DNA from: Bacillota bacterium
Lineage (GTDB): Bacteria > Bacillota > Bacilli > Bu12
Length of the DNA stretch: 64,000 nt
Direction of reading: 5' to 3'
NCBI GenBank assembly: GCA_014896485.1
Contig: JADBKH010000010.1
Location: 1-64,000, forward strand
The notes beneath the pieces are model-generated. The model did no database searches and had not been told where the DNA came from. It saw only the letters and a program-made list of their open reading frames with translations. Of this stretch, positions 35,900 through 44,935 are shown piece after piece. Positions within the stretch are counted from its first letter, which is position 1. Each line of letters begins with the position of its first letter. The position numbers and the translations under genes were made by a program.

Positions 35900-36223
35900 T
35901 CAGCGAAAGAGCTTGGCCCGCACCCCCTTGCCGCGCGACGGCTCGGATTGCTGGCGTTCCAAGTAGCCCATCTCCTGGACGAGCCCTTCAATGACGACCT
36001 TTCCTTGGTCAAGGCTCAGTTCCTTGACCGAAAGGCCACTCCCTTTGATCGCCAGATAGCCTTGCTCGGTCTCCATCAAAAAAGCTTCGCTGTCAAATGA
36101 ATCGACATTGCGCACGCCGGTCACCGTCAACTCGCGCCGTTCGTTGAGTGTGACGACATGGGGGCGCTGGGGTTCTGCCGCAGGATACCGCTCTCCTGCG
36201 CGAGGAAGTGTTTCGTCCGCCAT
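35900..36223 (-). CDS. yabP: Sporulation protein YabP
   Basis: A 107-residue beta-rich protein of the YabP/YqfC family (PHVVTLNERRELTVTGVRNV, FLMETEQGYLAIKGSGL, VVIEGLVQEMGYL). Sigma-E-dependent in B. subtilis, where it is needed for spore maturation. ATG at 36221-36223 has GGAAGG six bases away. A CATACGGT about 40 bases upstream (36260-36267) resembles a sigma-E -10, but no matching -35 was seen. Confidence 0.88.
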   Translation of the reverse strand: MADETLPRAGERYPAAEPQRPHVVTLNERRELTVTGVRNVDSFDSEAFLMETEQGYLAIKGSGLSVKELSLDQGKVVIEGLVQEMGYLERQQSEPSRGKGVRAKLFR

Positions 36224-36345
36224 CATGCACCTTCCCACTGTGGAAGCTCACTCTACACCACCGTATGGGTCAAGTGCCCAACGTAGAACCAAAAACACTT
36301 CTGCGGACAAATCCCTCCGTCCCCGTTACGAGAAGAGAGGCCTGT

Positions 36346-36621
36346 TTAGGAGCGCACGAGATCTTTGAGTGCCTTGCCCGCTTTAAAGGCAGGGACACGT
36401 GTCTCTGGAATGGTGATCTGCTCTCCATTTTGCGGATTACGGCCAGGGCGCGCTGCCCGCGTATGGGTCTCGAAGGTACCGAAGCCTACCACCTGGACCT
36501 TCTCCCCTTTGGCGAGTGCTTCTGCAATGCTATCAAAGACACCATTGACGACCGCTTCGGCTTCCCGCTTCGTCAGGTTGGCCTTTTCTGCCACAGCGTT
36601 GATCAACTCGCTCTTGTTCAC
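36346..36621 (-). CDS. hup: HU-family DNA-binding protein
   Basis: A 91-residue histone-like nucleoid protein. N-terminal MNKSELINAVAEKANL, GFGTFETHTRAARPGRNPQ and the C-terminal IPETRVPAFKAGKALKD. The GTG at 36619-36621 begins the family sequence and has AAGGAGG six bases before it. In this position B. subtilis has mazG and rqcP (yabO) instead. Confidence 0.97.
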   Translation of the reverse strand: MNKSELINAVAEKANLTKREAEAVVNGVFDSIAEALAKGEKVQVVGFGTFETHTRAARPGRNPQNGEQITIPETRVPAFKAGKALKDLVRS

Positions 36622-36715
36622 ATGCAACCTCCTTAAATACTGGATGCTTGCTATCATTGCTTATTCGCGGCCATTTGGCAAGCTCCTCCCCGCGCAACCC
36701 AACGGATCCACTTTT

Positions 36716-38314
36716 TTAAGAGGATTGTGCAGAACCAGGAGCCCCCCGCCGTCGCAACAGCCGACGTCGCAAAGGCTCGGGAAGGAAACGCCACCACAAT
36801 CCGAGCACCAAGTAGAGCGCACCGCCGACCAACACACCCAGCAAGCCTTTGATCAGTGCCCCGAAACGTCCCGAGAGGGGCATTGTTGCGTAGAGCACCC
36901 CCCCAACCGCTGCCACCATGACGAGACTCGCCGCGACAGGAAGCAAGACCCCCTGTCGCAGGGGAAAAGGAAAACCGGTCCGTTGCCGAAGGCTGCGCAG
37001 GTTGAGCACGGCACCCGCGCCATACGCGAAAAGGGTGGCCAGTGCCGCACCGCTGAGGCCCAGCGTGGGCAGCAGCAAAAGATTGCCGATGGCCTTGACC
37101 CCAAAGGCAACAGCCAAATTGCGCACTGGCAACCTGGGCAGATTCATTCCCTGTAATGCGGCGCTGGTCGTCACCTCCAAACCGGCTAGGATACCGGCAA
37201 AGGCGAGCAATCGCAAGGCCTTTGCAGCCAGCAGCCCATCTACCCCATAGAAAGCCGTACTCAGGGGTCCAGCCAGCACAGCCAGCCCACAGGCGGCCGG
37301 AATGGAGATGGCCAGCGTCACTTGAGTCGCTGTCTGCAGCTGCATGCCCAACGCTTCTTTGTCGTCTACCGCATGTGCGGCGCTCACCGCCGGCAGCAGT
37401 GCCACCGCCATGCCGCTCGCCAATGTAATGACGACGGAGACCAGCGGCCAAGCTTCGCCTGTCAGAGCGGCGAATGAGGCTGTTGCGAGTGCATCACTGC
37501 TTCCCCGCAACTCCAGCAGGCGCTTTACCGTCAGTGTGTCGACATTGTTCATCAACGACTCGATCAAAGAAGCAAGGCTGATGGGGATCGCATAGAAAAG
37601 CAGCCGTTTCGCCCAGGCCACCCCCCCTTCCCATCGAAGGAGGAGCGGCCCGCGCTGCTGCCGATCGCGTAAAAAGGCATAGAGCAGCCAACCCAGGCTG
37701 GCCACCGCCCCGGCCCCGGCACCGAAAGTCGCCGCAGCGGACGCGCGCGCCACCCCTGCGACGTGCAGCAAGACAGCTGCCCCGGCCAACCCAATGGCGA
37801 CACGCACCAGCTGTTCTGCGATTTGCGAGATGGCCGGTGTCCCCATCTCCTGATGCCCCTCGAAATAGCCGCGGAACGCCGCCATCATGGGCACCAAGGC
37901 CAAGGCAGGCGTCAGTGCGCGCACAGCGCGCAGTGCGCCGTCCATGTCACTCGCGCGGACGTAGAGCGGCGCCAGTACGTAGAGCAGGACAGAAAAGAAG
38001 ATGCCCAGGGCCGCCATGACGTACAAACCGATCAGAAAGACCGCATCTGCGCTCTGCGAATCGTGCCGCGCCTCGCACTCAGCCACGAAATGCGCGACAG
38101 CCAAAGGAATGCCAGCTGTGGACAGACCCAACAGCAGCGTGTAGAGCGGATAGGCTGTCTGGTAATAGGCTAGGCCCTCTGCCCCGACGATATTTTGCAA
38201 GGGAATGCGGAAAAAAACGCCGATCAAACGGGTCACGAGGTTGGCTATTGCGAGAATAGCCGCACCCCGTAGCAACGATGACGCCAACCACCCACCGCCT
38301 CGAATCGGCGTCAT
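36716..38314 (-). CDS. SpoVB-like polysaccharide/lipid flippase (MVF superfamily)
   Basis: A 532-residue integral membrane protein with about 14 hydrophobic segments. It begins SSLLRGAAILAIANLVTRLIG and includes the characteristic Pro-rich and charged loops of the MurJ/SpoVB/YtgP clade. It could move lipid-linked peptidoglycan precursors for the spore cortex (SpoVB role), supported by position next to spoVT. A TTG 9 codons in (38287) is a candidate start because the ATG has no clear ribosome site. Basic C-terminal tail. Confidence 0.88.
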   Translation of the reverse strand: MTPIRGGGWLASSLLRGAAILAIANLVTRLIGVFFRIPLQNIVGAEGLAYYQTAYPLYTLLLGLSTAGIPLAVAHFVAECEARHDSQSADAVFLIGLYVMAALGIFFSVLLYVLAPLYVRASDMDGALRAVRALTPALALVPMMAAFRGYFEGHQEMGTPAISQIAEQLVRVAIGLAGAAVLLHVAGVARASAAATFGAGAGAVASLGWLLYAFLRDRQQRGPLLLRWEGGVAWAKRLLFYAIPISLASLIESLMNNVDTLTVKRLLELRGSSDALATASFAALTGEAWPLVSVVITLASGMAVALLPAVSAAHAVDDKEALGMQLQTATQVTLAISIPAACGLAVLAGPLSTAFYGVDGLLAAKALRLLAFAGILAGLEVTTSAALQGMNLPRLPVRNLAVAFGVKAIGNLLLLPTLGLSGAALATLFAYGAGAVLNLRSLRQRTGFPFPLRQGVLLPVAASLVMVAAVGGVLYATMPLSGRFGALIKGLLGVLVGGALYLVLGLWWRFLPEPLRRRLLRRRGAPGSAQSS

Positions 38315-38331
38315 TGTACCGCAAGCAGCGG

Positions 38332-38361
38332 GGCAAAAGAAAAACAGGCGCCTGCACCTGT
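38332..38361 (-). terminator. Rho-independent terminator after spoVT
   Basis: Minus-strand ACAGG-N8-CCTGT stem with inner CAGGCGCCTG symmetry, followed by TTTTCTTTTG, 78 bases past the spoVT stop. Confidence 0.68.
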
Positions 38362-38391
38362 CTCTTGGCTTGCACCACCGTCACACTCCAG

Positions 38392-38423
38392 CAAGCCTGT
38401 CGCTCTCCAAGCCTGTCGCTCTC
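38392..38423. repeat. Tandem 16-base duplication
   Basis: The unit CAAGCCTGTCGCTCTC occurs twice, head to tail, in the gap between spoVT and the flippase gene. A short replication-slippage duplication; no function evident. Confidence 0.85.
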
Positions 38424-38438
38424 ATGGAAGGGTCGCGA

Positions 38439-38996
38439 TTACGCTTCCATCTGCTTGCCCAACACCGAAGCCGTCGTCTCAGCCAGTTTTTGCTCCAGCG
38501 CCCCCATCTGTGTGCCGGCCTGCTTGGAAGCGAGGATCACCGCCCCAATGGGATCCCCTCCGGAGATGATCGGTGTCACCAGGTAGGCCATAAACGTGGG
38601 CTCTCCCTCTCGCTCCAAAGGATGCTTGAGCAGTCCATTCTCCTTAGGGTTATGGCGGATGACGACGTTGCGCTCTTCCATGGCCGCCTCGACATCGGGG
38701 CCAATCTCTTTTTCAAGGTACTCTTTCTTAGAAATGCCCGCCACGGAAATGATCGTGTCGCGGTCGGTGATCATGGCGATGTGCCCGCTATTCTCAAAGA
38801 GCGAGTCCGCACACTCTTGAGCAAAATCGGCCAACTGGCCAATCGGCGAATATTTTTTGAGGATCACGTCGCCTTCATGATCGACAAAGATCTCCAGTGG
38901 ATCTCCCTCGTGGATGCGCAGTGTGCGCCGAATCTCTTTGGGAATGACCACGCGCCCAAGGTCGTCGATTCGGCGCACGATGCCTGTCGCCTTCAT
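38439..38996 (-). CDS. spoVT: Stage V sporulation transcription regulator SpoVT
   Basis: A 185-residue AbrB-family regulator with N-terminal swapped-hairpin DNA-binding domain (MKATGIVRRIDDLGRVVIPK, LEIFVDHEGDVILKKY) and a C-terminal GAF-like domain (about 60-180). It modulates sigma-G genes in the forespore. ATG at 38994-38996 follows AAGGGGG. A sigma-G-type promoter lies 45 bases upstream. A paralogue, abrB, lies at 55.4 kb. Confidence 0.96.
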   Translation of the reverse strand: MKATGIVRRIDDLGRVVIPKEIRRTLRIHEGDPLEIFVDHEGDVILKKYSPIGQLADFAQECADSLFENSGHIAMITDRDTIISVAGISKKEYLEKEIGPDVEAAMEERNVVIRHNPKENGLLKHPLEREGEPTFMAYLVTPIISGGDPIGAVILASKQAGTQMGALEQKLAETTASVLGKQMEA

Positions 38997-39040
38997 CACT
39001 ACCCCCTTCGCCTCTACGCCCACAAGCGTCCGGCAACAGC

Positions 39041-39069
39041 TAGTCTGCAGCGCACCGCAAATTTCATGC
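39041..39069 (-). promoter_or_regulatory. Sigma-G-type promoter of spoVT
   Basis: Minus-strand GCATG (39065-39069, full match to GHATR) and CAGACTA (39041-39047, six of seven with CATNHTA), 17-base spacer. Position and gene identity agree with sigma-G control known in B. subtilis. Confidence 0.5.
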
Positions 39070-39100
39070 GCTGACAGCGATTGCTTTGTGGGGCCAGTCC

Positions 39101-40117
39101 TTACCCCTGTGATTGGGTCTGAGGCTGCTGCGCAAGGTTGTAGTGGACATTGGCCTGGGCAACCAGCTTGTCGGCTTGCTGTGCCGCATGCTGTTGCTGC
39201 AGGGTTTGGGTGATCTGTGCTTTGGCACTGTCAAAATTGGGCGTAGTACGCTTGTCCACCCGGATGAGATGGTAGCCGTACTGACTTTGCACAGGCCCGA
39301 CGACTTTGCCCAGCGGAGCGGTAAAGGCGGCGTCAGCGAAGGGCTTTACCAGCTGATTGAGCGGGACACCGGTCATGACACCCCCCTGATCTTTGGTGGC
39401 CGTATCCGTCGAATACTGTTTGGCCAATGCAGCAAAGTCCTTGCCCTGATCCAGCTGTTGCTTTACCTGCTCGGCTTGCTGCTGGCTGGTCACCAAGATA
39501 TGGGCGACATCGACCGTCGTCAGATTCTCCTTGTGCTGGTTATAGTAATCCTGCAGCTCCTTTTCACTCGGATGATAGGCTTGGGCCTGCTGCTGGATGT
39601 AGGTGTTGAACACCGTGTACTGCTTGGCCAACCGCTTCAGATCATTGGTCGTCAAGCCGAGCTGCTTCATCCGATTTTGAAACTGCTGCTGATCCCCGCC
39701 ATAGACCTGCTGCACCAATAAGTTGTTCAGTCCCTGATAGGTCTGGTCGATCTGTTGGCTGGTCGGATTGATCTTCAATTTTGGGGCCTGATCGTTGATG
39801 ACGAGCAACTGCGCATACTGCGCGGCGAAATTGGCCTGATCTTGGACACTCATGGGAATGTCCTGCGGATAACCGAGCTGCACTTCGAGCTTGATCTCTT
39901 TTTCGAAATCGGTCCGACTGACCTGCTTGCCATCGTAGGTGAAGACGACCGCTGGCAGTGCCGTGCTCTGGGAAGCACTGCCTTGTTGGGCAGGACTGCC
40001 CTGCTGCTGTGTGACGGGTTGATTCTTTCCACCGGACGTGCTACAGCCAACCAAAAGCAATCCAGCGATCACCCCGACTACGGGCAGACTAAACCTGGTT
40101 CGCCATCGACGTTGCAA
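39101..40117 (-). CDS. prsA: PrsA/SurA-type lipoprotein peptidyl-prolyl isomerase
   Basis: A 338-residue lipoprotein. A basic start and hydrophobic stretch end in a lipobox LVGC (Cys about 25), so it is anchored outside the membrane. The PpiC parvulin domain is at about 190-290 (VDVAHILVTSQQQAEQV, GKVVGPVQSQYGYHLIRV), with flanking SurA_N helical segments. A TTG at 40115-40117 is the start: AGGAGG lies nine bases upstream. It overlaps the mfd end by 29 bases. Folds secreted proteins. Confidence 0.9.
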   Translation of the reverse strand: MQRRWRTRFSLPVVGVIAGLLLVGCSTSGGKNQPVTQQQGSPAQQGSASQSTALPAVVFTYDGKQVSRTDFEKEIKLEVQLGYPQDIPMSVQDQANFAAQYAQLLVINDQAPKLKINPTSQQIDQTYQGLNNLLVQQVYGGDQQQFQNRMKQLGLTTNDLKRLAKQYTVFNTYIQQQAQAYHPSEKELQDYYNQHKENLTTVDVAHILVTSQQQAEQVKQQLDQGKDFAALAKQYSTDTATKDQGGVMTGVPLNQLVKPFADAAFTAPLGKVVGPVQSQYGYHLIRVDKRTTPNFDSAKAQITQTLQQQHAAQQADKLVAQANVHYNLAQQPQTQSQG

Positions 40118-43100
40118 TGTCGGCCCCCTCCTCTTCTTGCGGCGCCATCTCCTGTAGCACATCCGCAATCGCCTCGAGCATATCGGTCGTGGTCATGTTC
40201 CGAACAGAGAGCAGCAGCGTGGGCTCTTTGGGATGCGCTTTCAACCGCGGAGCAAAGCGCTCCAACACTCGCACCAGCGTGATGCCGGAGACCTGTGCCT
40301 TGCCCGTCGCATCGGTGCCCAGATGGAACTGGACGACGTCACCCTTGCGTTCAATCGCCACGACATGGGCAGCTGCTGCAAGCACCTTCAGCTGGGCAAT
40401 TTTGAGCAGGTGAAGGACGGCCTGCGGAGGCTCGCCAAAGCGATCGGTCAGATCGTCCAACAGGCGATCCACCTGTTCGAGTTCGTTCACGTTCGCAATC
40501 TCCTGATAGAGGGCAATTTTCTCACTTTCACCACCCACGTATTCGGTAGGCAGGTAGGCCTCGACAGGCAATTGGATGCTGATCTGCTCCTGCTTGATTG
40601 CCTCCACCAACGCAGGCTTTTGCTCCCCTCGCAATTCAGCAACCGCTTGCATCAGCAGTTGCTGGTAGAGATCGAAGCCAATGGCGGCAATGAACCCATG
40701 CTGTTCGGGGCCCAACAGATTGCCAGCACCCCGAATGCTCAGGTCGCGCATGGCCAGGCGAAAGCCCGCACCTTGTTCGGTGAACTCTTTGATCGCAGCC
40801 AGGCGCTCTTCTGCCTGGGGCGTCAACTCTTTGTCCGGATCGTAGGTGAAGTACACGTAGGCGATGCGGTTGCTACGCCCGACACGTCCACGCAGCTGGT
40901 ACAGCTGTGCCAAGCCGAGGCGATCGGCATCCGTCACGACCATCGTGTTGACATTTGGCAGATCGATGCCATTTTCGATGATCGTCGTCGTCACCAAGAT
41001 ATCGTAACGGCGGTTCAAAAAATCGAGCATGACGCGTTCCAACTGCGTCTCGTTCATCTGCCCGTGCGCCACGGCAATGCGCGCCTGCGGAAAGAGCCGA
41101 CGCAGCCGCTCTGCCTCCTGCTGAATCGTGCGGACGCGGTTGTACAGGTAGAAAACTTGGCCGCCGCGCTGCAACTCCCGATCGATGGCTTGACGGACCA
41201 CCTCTTCGTTGTAGGCGGTGACGTAGGTTTCCACCGGGTAACGGTCCTTAGGAGGGGTCTGGATCACCGACAGATCGCGAATCCCCAACAGCGCCTGATT
41301 GAGCGTGCGGGGAATCGGCGTTGCCGACAGCGTCAGGAGATCGACGTTTTTGCGCATCTGCTTGATCTTCTCTTTGTGGACGACCCCAAAGCGTTGCTCC
41401 TCATCGACAATCAGAAGTCCCAAGTCGTGAAAGTGCACATCGTCTGCCAGCAGACGGTGTGTTCCGATGACGATGTCGACCGCCCCTGAGGCAAGTCCAG
41501 CCACAACCTGGCGTTGCTGCGCCTCAGAGACAAAGCGGGAGAGAAGGGCGATGTGCACCGGATAGCCTTCGAAGCGTTCCTGAAACGTGTGAAAATGCTG
41601 ATCTGCCAAAATGGTCGTCGGAACCAGCACGGCAACTTGTTTGCTGTCCATCACCGCCTTAAACGCGGCCCGGATCGCCACTTCGGTCTTGCCATAACCC
41701 ACGTCACCGCAGATCAGCCTATCCATCGGATGGGGCTGCTCCATGTCGTGCTTTACCTCGGCGATCGACTTGAGCTGATCGGGCGTCTCTTCATAGGGAA
41801 AGGTCGCTTCAAACTCGGCTTGCCAAGGCTTGTCGGGCGAAAAAGCGTAGCCAGGCATCGCTTCCCGTTCCGCATACAGGCGCAACAGCCCTTCTGCCAA
41901 TTGACGGACAGACTCCTGTGCGCGGCGCGTCACCCGTGCCCACTCTGAGCCGCCCAACGCGTACAGTTTGGGCTTTTGATCGGAGATTGCGACATACTTC
42001 TGGATGAGGTGGATTTGATCCGTCGGAACAAAGAGACGATCCTTGCCCGCATAGCGCAGTTCCAGGTAGTCGCGGTGAATCCCGCCGACATCTAAGGTTG
42101 CAATGCCGACATAACGCCCGATTCCATGGGCACGGTGAACGACGTAATCCCCCGGTTTGAGCTCTTCCAGTGAGTGAATGCGCTCGCTCTCCGTCTCCCG
42201 ATGGACCCGCCGATGTCTCCGCCGGACGAAAAGCTCATGTTCGGTAATCACGGCCACATGGTCTTGAGGAAGCAGAAAACCGCGAGAGAGCGTGCCGTAG
42301 ACGAGCTTTGGAAGCTTTCCATCGGTAGGTCGTTTCTCCCCGGAGGTATCCACAGGCAATCCCGCGTCCTCCAGCGCCTCGAGCAGGCTCTGTCCCCGCT
42401 CCTTGCTGGAGAGGACGAGAAAGATGCGGTAGCCTGCATGCTGCAGCCGTCGTAACTCCTCTGCAACCAGATCGGCATGGCCATAAAAAGACTGGACAGG
42501 TGTGATCGAAAGCTGGAAGCGTACCTGAGGCGAAAAGCCCTCAATATGGTGGGCCAATGCAGAAAGAAAGAGACGCCTGCGGCCCCCGTTTCGCAGCACT
42601 TGACTCGGTGGCGCAAAACGCCGCCACTGCACCTCCAACAGCGGATCCTCGCCCTGCTGGGTCACTTTCTGTTCGGCTACCTGCTGATCGAGCCTCCGCG
42701 CCATCTGACGGAGTCGCTGGGGTTCGTCGACCCAGATGAGCGCATCTTTCGGCAACAGTTCGACCGGAGTCGGTGCTTGTGGGTAGAGCAGATCGACGAA
42801 GGTTTCCAGCCCTTCGCGCAATCCTTCTTCCAGGCGCTCCACAGCTGCAGAAAGTCGCTCGGCTGCAGGACCTTCGACTTGTGGGAGCAGTTGTCGCAAT
42901 CGTTCGGCAGCTTCAGCCATCGTCTGGGAAGAGGCGATGACTTCCTGCGCTGGACCAACCCATAGCTGATCGACGCGCTGGATGGAGCGCTGGCCCTGCG
43001 GCTCGAAGAAGCGCAACGTATCGATTGCATCACCGAAAGTATCGATGCGCACGGGCATCTTCTGATCGGGCGGAAAACAGTCGATGATGCCCCCGCGCCG

Positions 43101-43616
43101 CGCAAACGTCCCCACTTGCTCAACACGTTCAGAAGCGACATATCCTAGCTGTTCCAAATGCCGCACGAACGCCTCCAAATCGAAGGCATCCCCTTCGACA
43201 AGCCGTACACCGGCTTTGGCCACCACCTCCAAAGGTGTCACGCGCGGCAAAAGCGCTTCCAACGGTGCCACCAGAATCGCCGCTTCCCCCCGATAGAGGG
43301 GCGTCAATGCCTGCATCCGCAACCGTGCGACTTCAGGACTTTTGGCCACCACCTCGGAGGGCAGACGGCGATCCGGCAAGAGCGTATAGACAGGCTGGGC
43401 GCAAAGGGTTTGGAGATCCTCCGCCCAGCGCTGTGCCGATTCTTCACTTTCCGTCACGATCAGATGGGTCTGCTCTTCGCCTAAGGCTGCGACCAAGGCT
43501 GCGCGTTCTGCGCCACTGACACCGAGCACCTCTGCTTCGACACCGGGATGCGTAAGCGTCCGGATCATCTCTTGGACGCGTTGATCGCTTTTCAACAGAG
43601 ATACGATTTCGTGCAA
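40089..43616 (-). CDS. mfd: Transcription-repair coupling factor Mfd
   Basis: An 1175-residue translocase that removes stalled RNA polymerase and recruits UvrA. N-terminal UvrB-like modules, a CarD-like RNAP-interaction domain (about 490-560; LKPGDYVVHRAHGIGRYVG), then RecG-like motor motifs: Walker A GDVGYGKTEVA, DEEQRFG, TLSATPIPRTL, and the QLRGRVGRSN motif. A C-terminal D7 domain with TRCF signature. TTG start with GAGGGGGC about 12 bases upstream. Same neighbour pth as in B. subtilis. Confidence 0.97.
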   Translation of the reverse strand: MHEIVSLLKSDQRVQEMIRTLTHPGVEAEVLGVSGAERAALVAALGEEQTHLIVTESEESAQRWAEDLQTLCAQPVYTLLPDRRLPSEVVAKSPEVARLRMQALTPLYRGEAAILVAPLEALLPRVTPLEVVAKAGVRLVEGDAFDLEAFVRHLEQLGYVASERVEQVGTFARRGGIIDCFPPDQKMPVRIDTFGDAIDTLRFFEPQGQRSIQRVDQLWVGPAQEVIASSQTMAEAAERLRQLLPQVEGPAAERLSAAVERLEEGLREGLETFVDLLYPQAPTPVELLPKDALIWVDEPQRLRQMARRLDQQVAEQKVTQQGEDPLLEVQWRRFAPPSQVLRNGGRRRLFLSALAHHIEGFSPQVRFQLSITPVQSFYGHADLVAEELRRLQHAGYRIFLVLSSKERGQSLLEALEDAGLPVDTSGEKRPTDGKLPKLVYGTLSRGFLLPQDHVAVITEHELFVRRRHRRVHRETESERIHSLEELKPGDYVVHRAHGIGRYVGIATLDVGGIHRDYLELRYAGKDRLFVPTDQIHLIQKYVAISDQKPKLYALGGSEWARVTRRAQESVRQLAEGLLRLYAEREAMPGYAFSPDKPWQAEFEATFPYEETPDQLKSIAEVKHDMEQPHPMDRLICGDVGYGKTEVAIRAAFKAVMDSKQVAVLVPTTILADQHFHTFQERFEGYPVHIALLSRFVSEAQQRQVVAGLASGAVDIVIGTHRLLADDVHFHDLGLLIVDEEQRFGVVHKEKIKQMRKNVDLLTLSATPIPRTLNQALLGIRDLSVIQTPPKDRYPVETYVTAYNEEVVRQAIDRELQRGGQVFYLYNRVRTIQQEAERLRRLFPQARIAVAHGQMNETQLERVMLDFLNRRYDILVTTTIIENGIDLPNVNTMVVTDADRLGLAQLYQLRGRVGRSNRIAYVYFTYDPDKELTPQAEERLAAIKEFTEQGAGFRLAMRDLSIRGAGNLLGPEQHGFIAAIGFDLYQQLLMQAVAELRGEQKPALVEAIKQEQISIQLPVEAYLPTEYVGGESEKIALYQEIANVNELEQVDRLLDDLTDRFGEPPQAVLHLLKIAQLKVLAAAAHVVAIERKGDVVQFHLGTDATGKAQVSGITLVRVLERFAPRLKAHPKEPTLLLSVRNMTTTDMLEAIADVLQEMAPQEEEGADIATSMANQV

Positions 43617-43710
43617 GACCCGCTGCGAGCCCCCTCAATGGAATCGGACCGCCCAAACCATAAGAACTCTGTTTAGGTTGCCCGATCTCTTGTACGGTTA
43701 TCCTATGCCT

Positions 43711-44307
43711 CTACCGCGCCTGATTGTACCGGGTCATCGCCTGATCGATGCCCTCACGCAACCAGCATAGCACCGCTTCGGCAGCTACGGCGATGGCTTG
43801 TTGGAGCCGTTCGCGCTCCGGCCCGGTCGGTACACCCAATACATACGAAATCACCGCGTCACGATCTCCCGGATGCCCAATGCCAACGCGCAAGCGCGGA
43901 AAAGCCTGGGTTCCCAAGGCTGCGATGATCGAAGCCATGCCGCGGTGGCCCCCTGCTTGGCCCTTTGCGCGCAAGCGCAGGCTTCCGGGCGGCAAGTCCA
44001 GGTCGTCATAGACGACCAGCAGGTGGCTTTCCGGAAGCCTGTACCATTGCGTGAGGGCTGCAACCGCCCTTCCGCTCTCGTTCATGAACGTCTGTGGTTG
44101 TACCAGGAGCAAACGTTTGTCGTCGATGAACGTCGTTGCAACCAAAGCTTCCCAACGCCGTTTGGCCAAACGCAGATGAAACTGCTGTGCCAGCTGATCG
44201 ACCACACAAAACCCGACATTGTGACGGGTCTGCGCATAAGCGGGTCCTGGATTGCCCAACCCAACCACAGCATACCAGGGTGACGCTACCTCGGCCTCTT
44301 TTCCCAT
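43711..44307 (-). CDS. pth: Peptidyl-tRNA hydrolase
   Basis: A 198-residue enzyme recycling tRNA from prematurely released peptidyl-tRNA. GLGNPGPAYAQTRHNVGF with catalytic His29, LVVYDDLDLPPG and KGQAGGHRGMASI are all present. Five bases after the ctc gene. Confidence 0.97.
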   Translation of the reverse strand: MGKEAEVASPWYAVVGLGNPGPAYAQTRHNVGFCVVDQLAQQFHLRLAKRRWEALVATTFIDDKRLLLVQPQTFMNESGRAVAALTQWYRLPESHLLVVYDDLDLPPGSLRLRAKGQAGGHRGMASIIAALGTQAFPRLRVGIGHPGDRDAVISYVLGVPTGPERERLQQAIAVAAEAVLCWLREGIDQAMTRYNQAR

Positions 44308-44312
44308 CTTCC

Positions 44313-44924
44313 TCAGGCTTGCTGCTCCGCCTCCTCGGCCTCTGCCTCGCCTTCAGCCGCACCACGTCGTGGAGCGAGGATCGTGACCAGCACTTCCCCT
44401 GGATCGGAGACCAGCTCAACAGCAGTGGGCAACGGGATATCGCCACTGTGCAAGGTATCCCCAATTTCCATGGGAGAGATGTCAATGGTCAACTCCGCCG
44501 GGATGTTCTGGGGCAGTGCACGCACCCGAACGGCCCGTGTCTGTACTTGCAGCGTGCCTCCAGCTACTTCTCCCCGAGGCCGACCGGTGGCGGCGACTGG
44601 TACCTCGACTTCGACCGGGCGATCGAAGGCAACCTCTTCAAAATCGATGTAACGCACTTTCCGAGTAACCGGATCGATCTGTACCTCTTTGACAACTGCG
44701 GGGATGGCCTGTCCTTCCACTTGCAGGGTCACAATACTGGAACGGGCCTTGGGGTCGGAGAGCCATTTTTCGGCCAAGGTTTCATCCAACCATAAACCGG
44801 CCCCAGTCGCATCTTTCTTTGAAAGGCCAGCCAACACTCCTCCTTGCTGTCGAATCGCGTTGCGCTCTCCCTTGCGCTGACCCTGTGGTCGCAGGTACGC
44901 CACAAACGTCGTTTCTTCTGCCAT
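44313..44924 (-). CDS. rplY: 50S ribosomal protein bL25/general stress protein Ctc
   Basis: A 203-residue two-domain CTC/TL5-type L25 that binds 5S rRNA. N-terminal L25 domain (KGERNAIRQQGGVLAGL) and C-terminal TL5 beta domain (LPQNIPAELTIDISPMEIGD), ending in an acidic Glu/Ala-rich tail. Position prs-ctc-pth is the same as in B. subtilis. Confidence 0.95.
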   Translation of the reverse strand: MAEETTFVAYLRPQGQRKGERNAIRQQGGVLAGLSKKDATGAGLWLDETLAEKWLSDPKARSSIVTLQVEGQAIPAVVKEVQIDPVTRKVRYIDFEEVAFDRPVEVEVPVAATGRPRGEVAGGTLQVQTRAVRVRALPQNIPAELTIDISPMEIGDTLHSGDIPLPTAVELVSDPGEVLVTILAPRRGAAEGEAEAEEAEQQA

Positions 44925-44935
44925 TTTTTCCTCCC

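Noticed and set aside
36224-36267. Sigma-E promoter for yabP
   Set aside because: Only the -10-like CATACGGT is seen; the -35 region does not match the sigma-E consensus.
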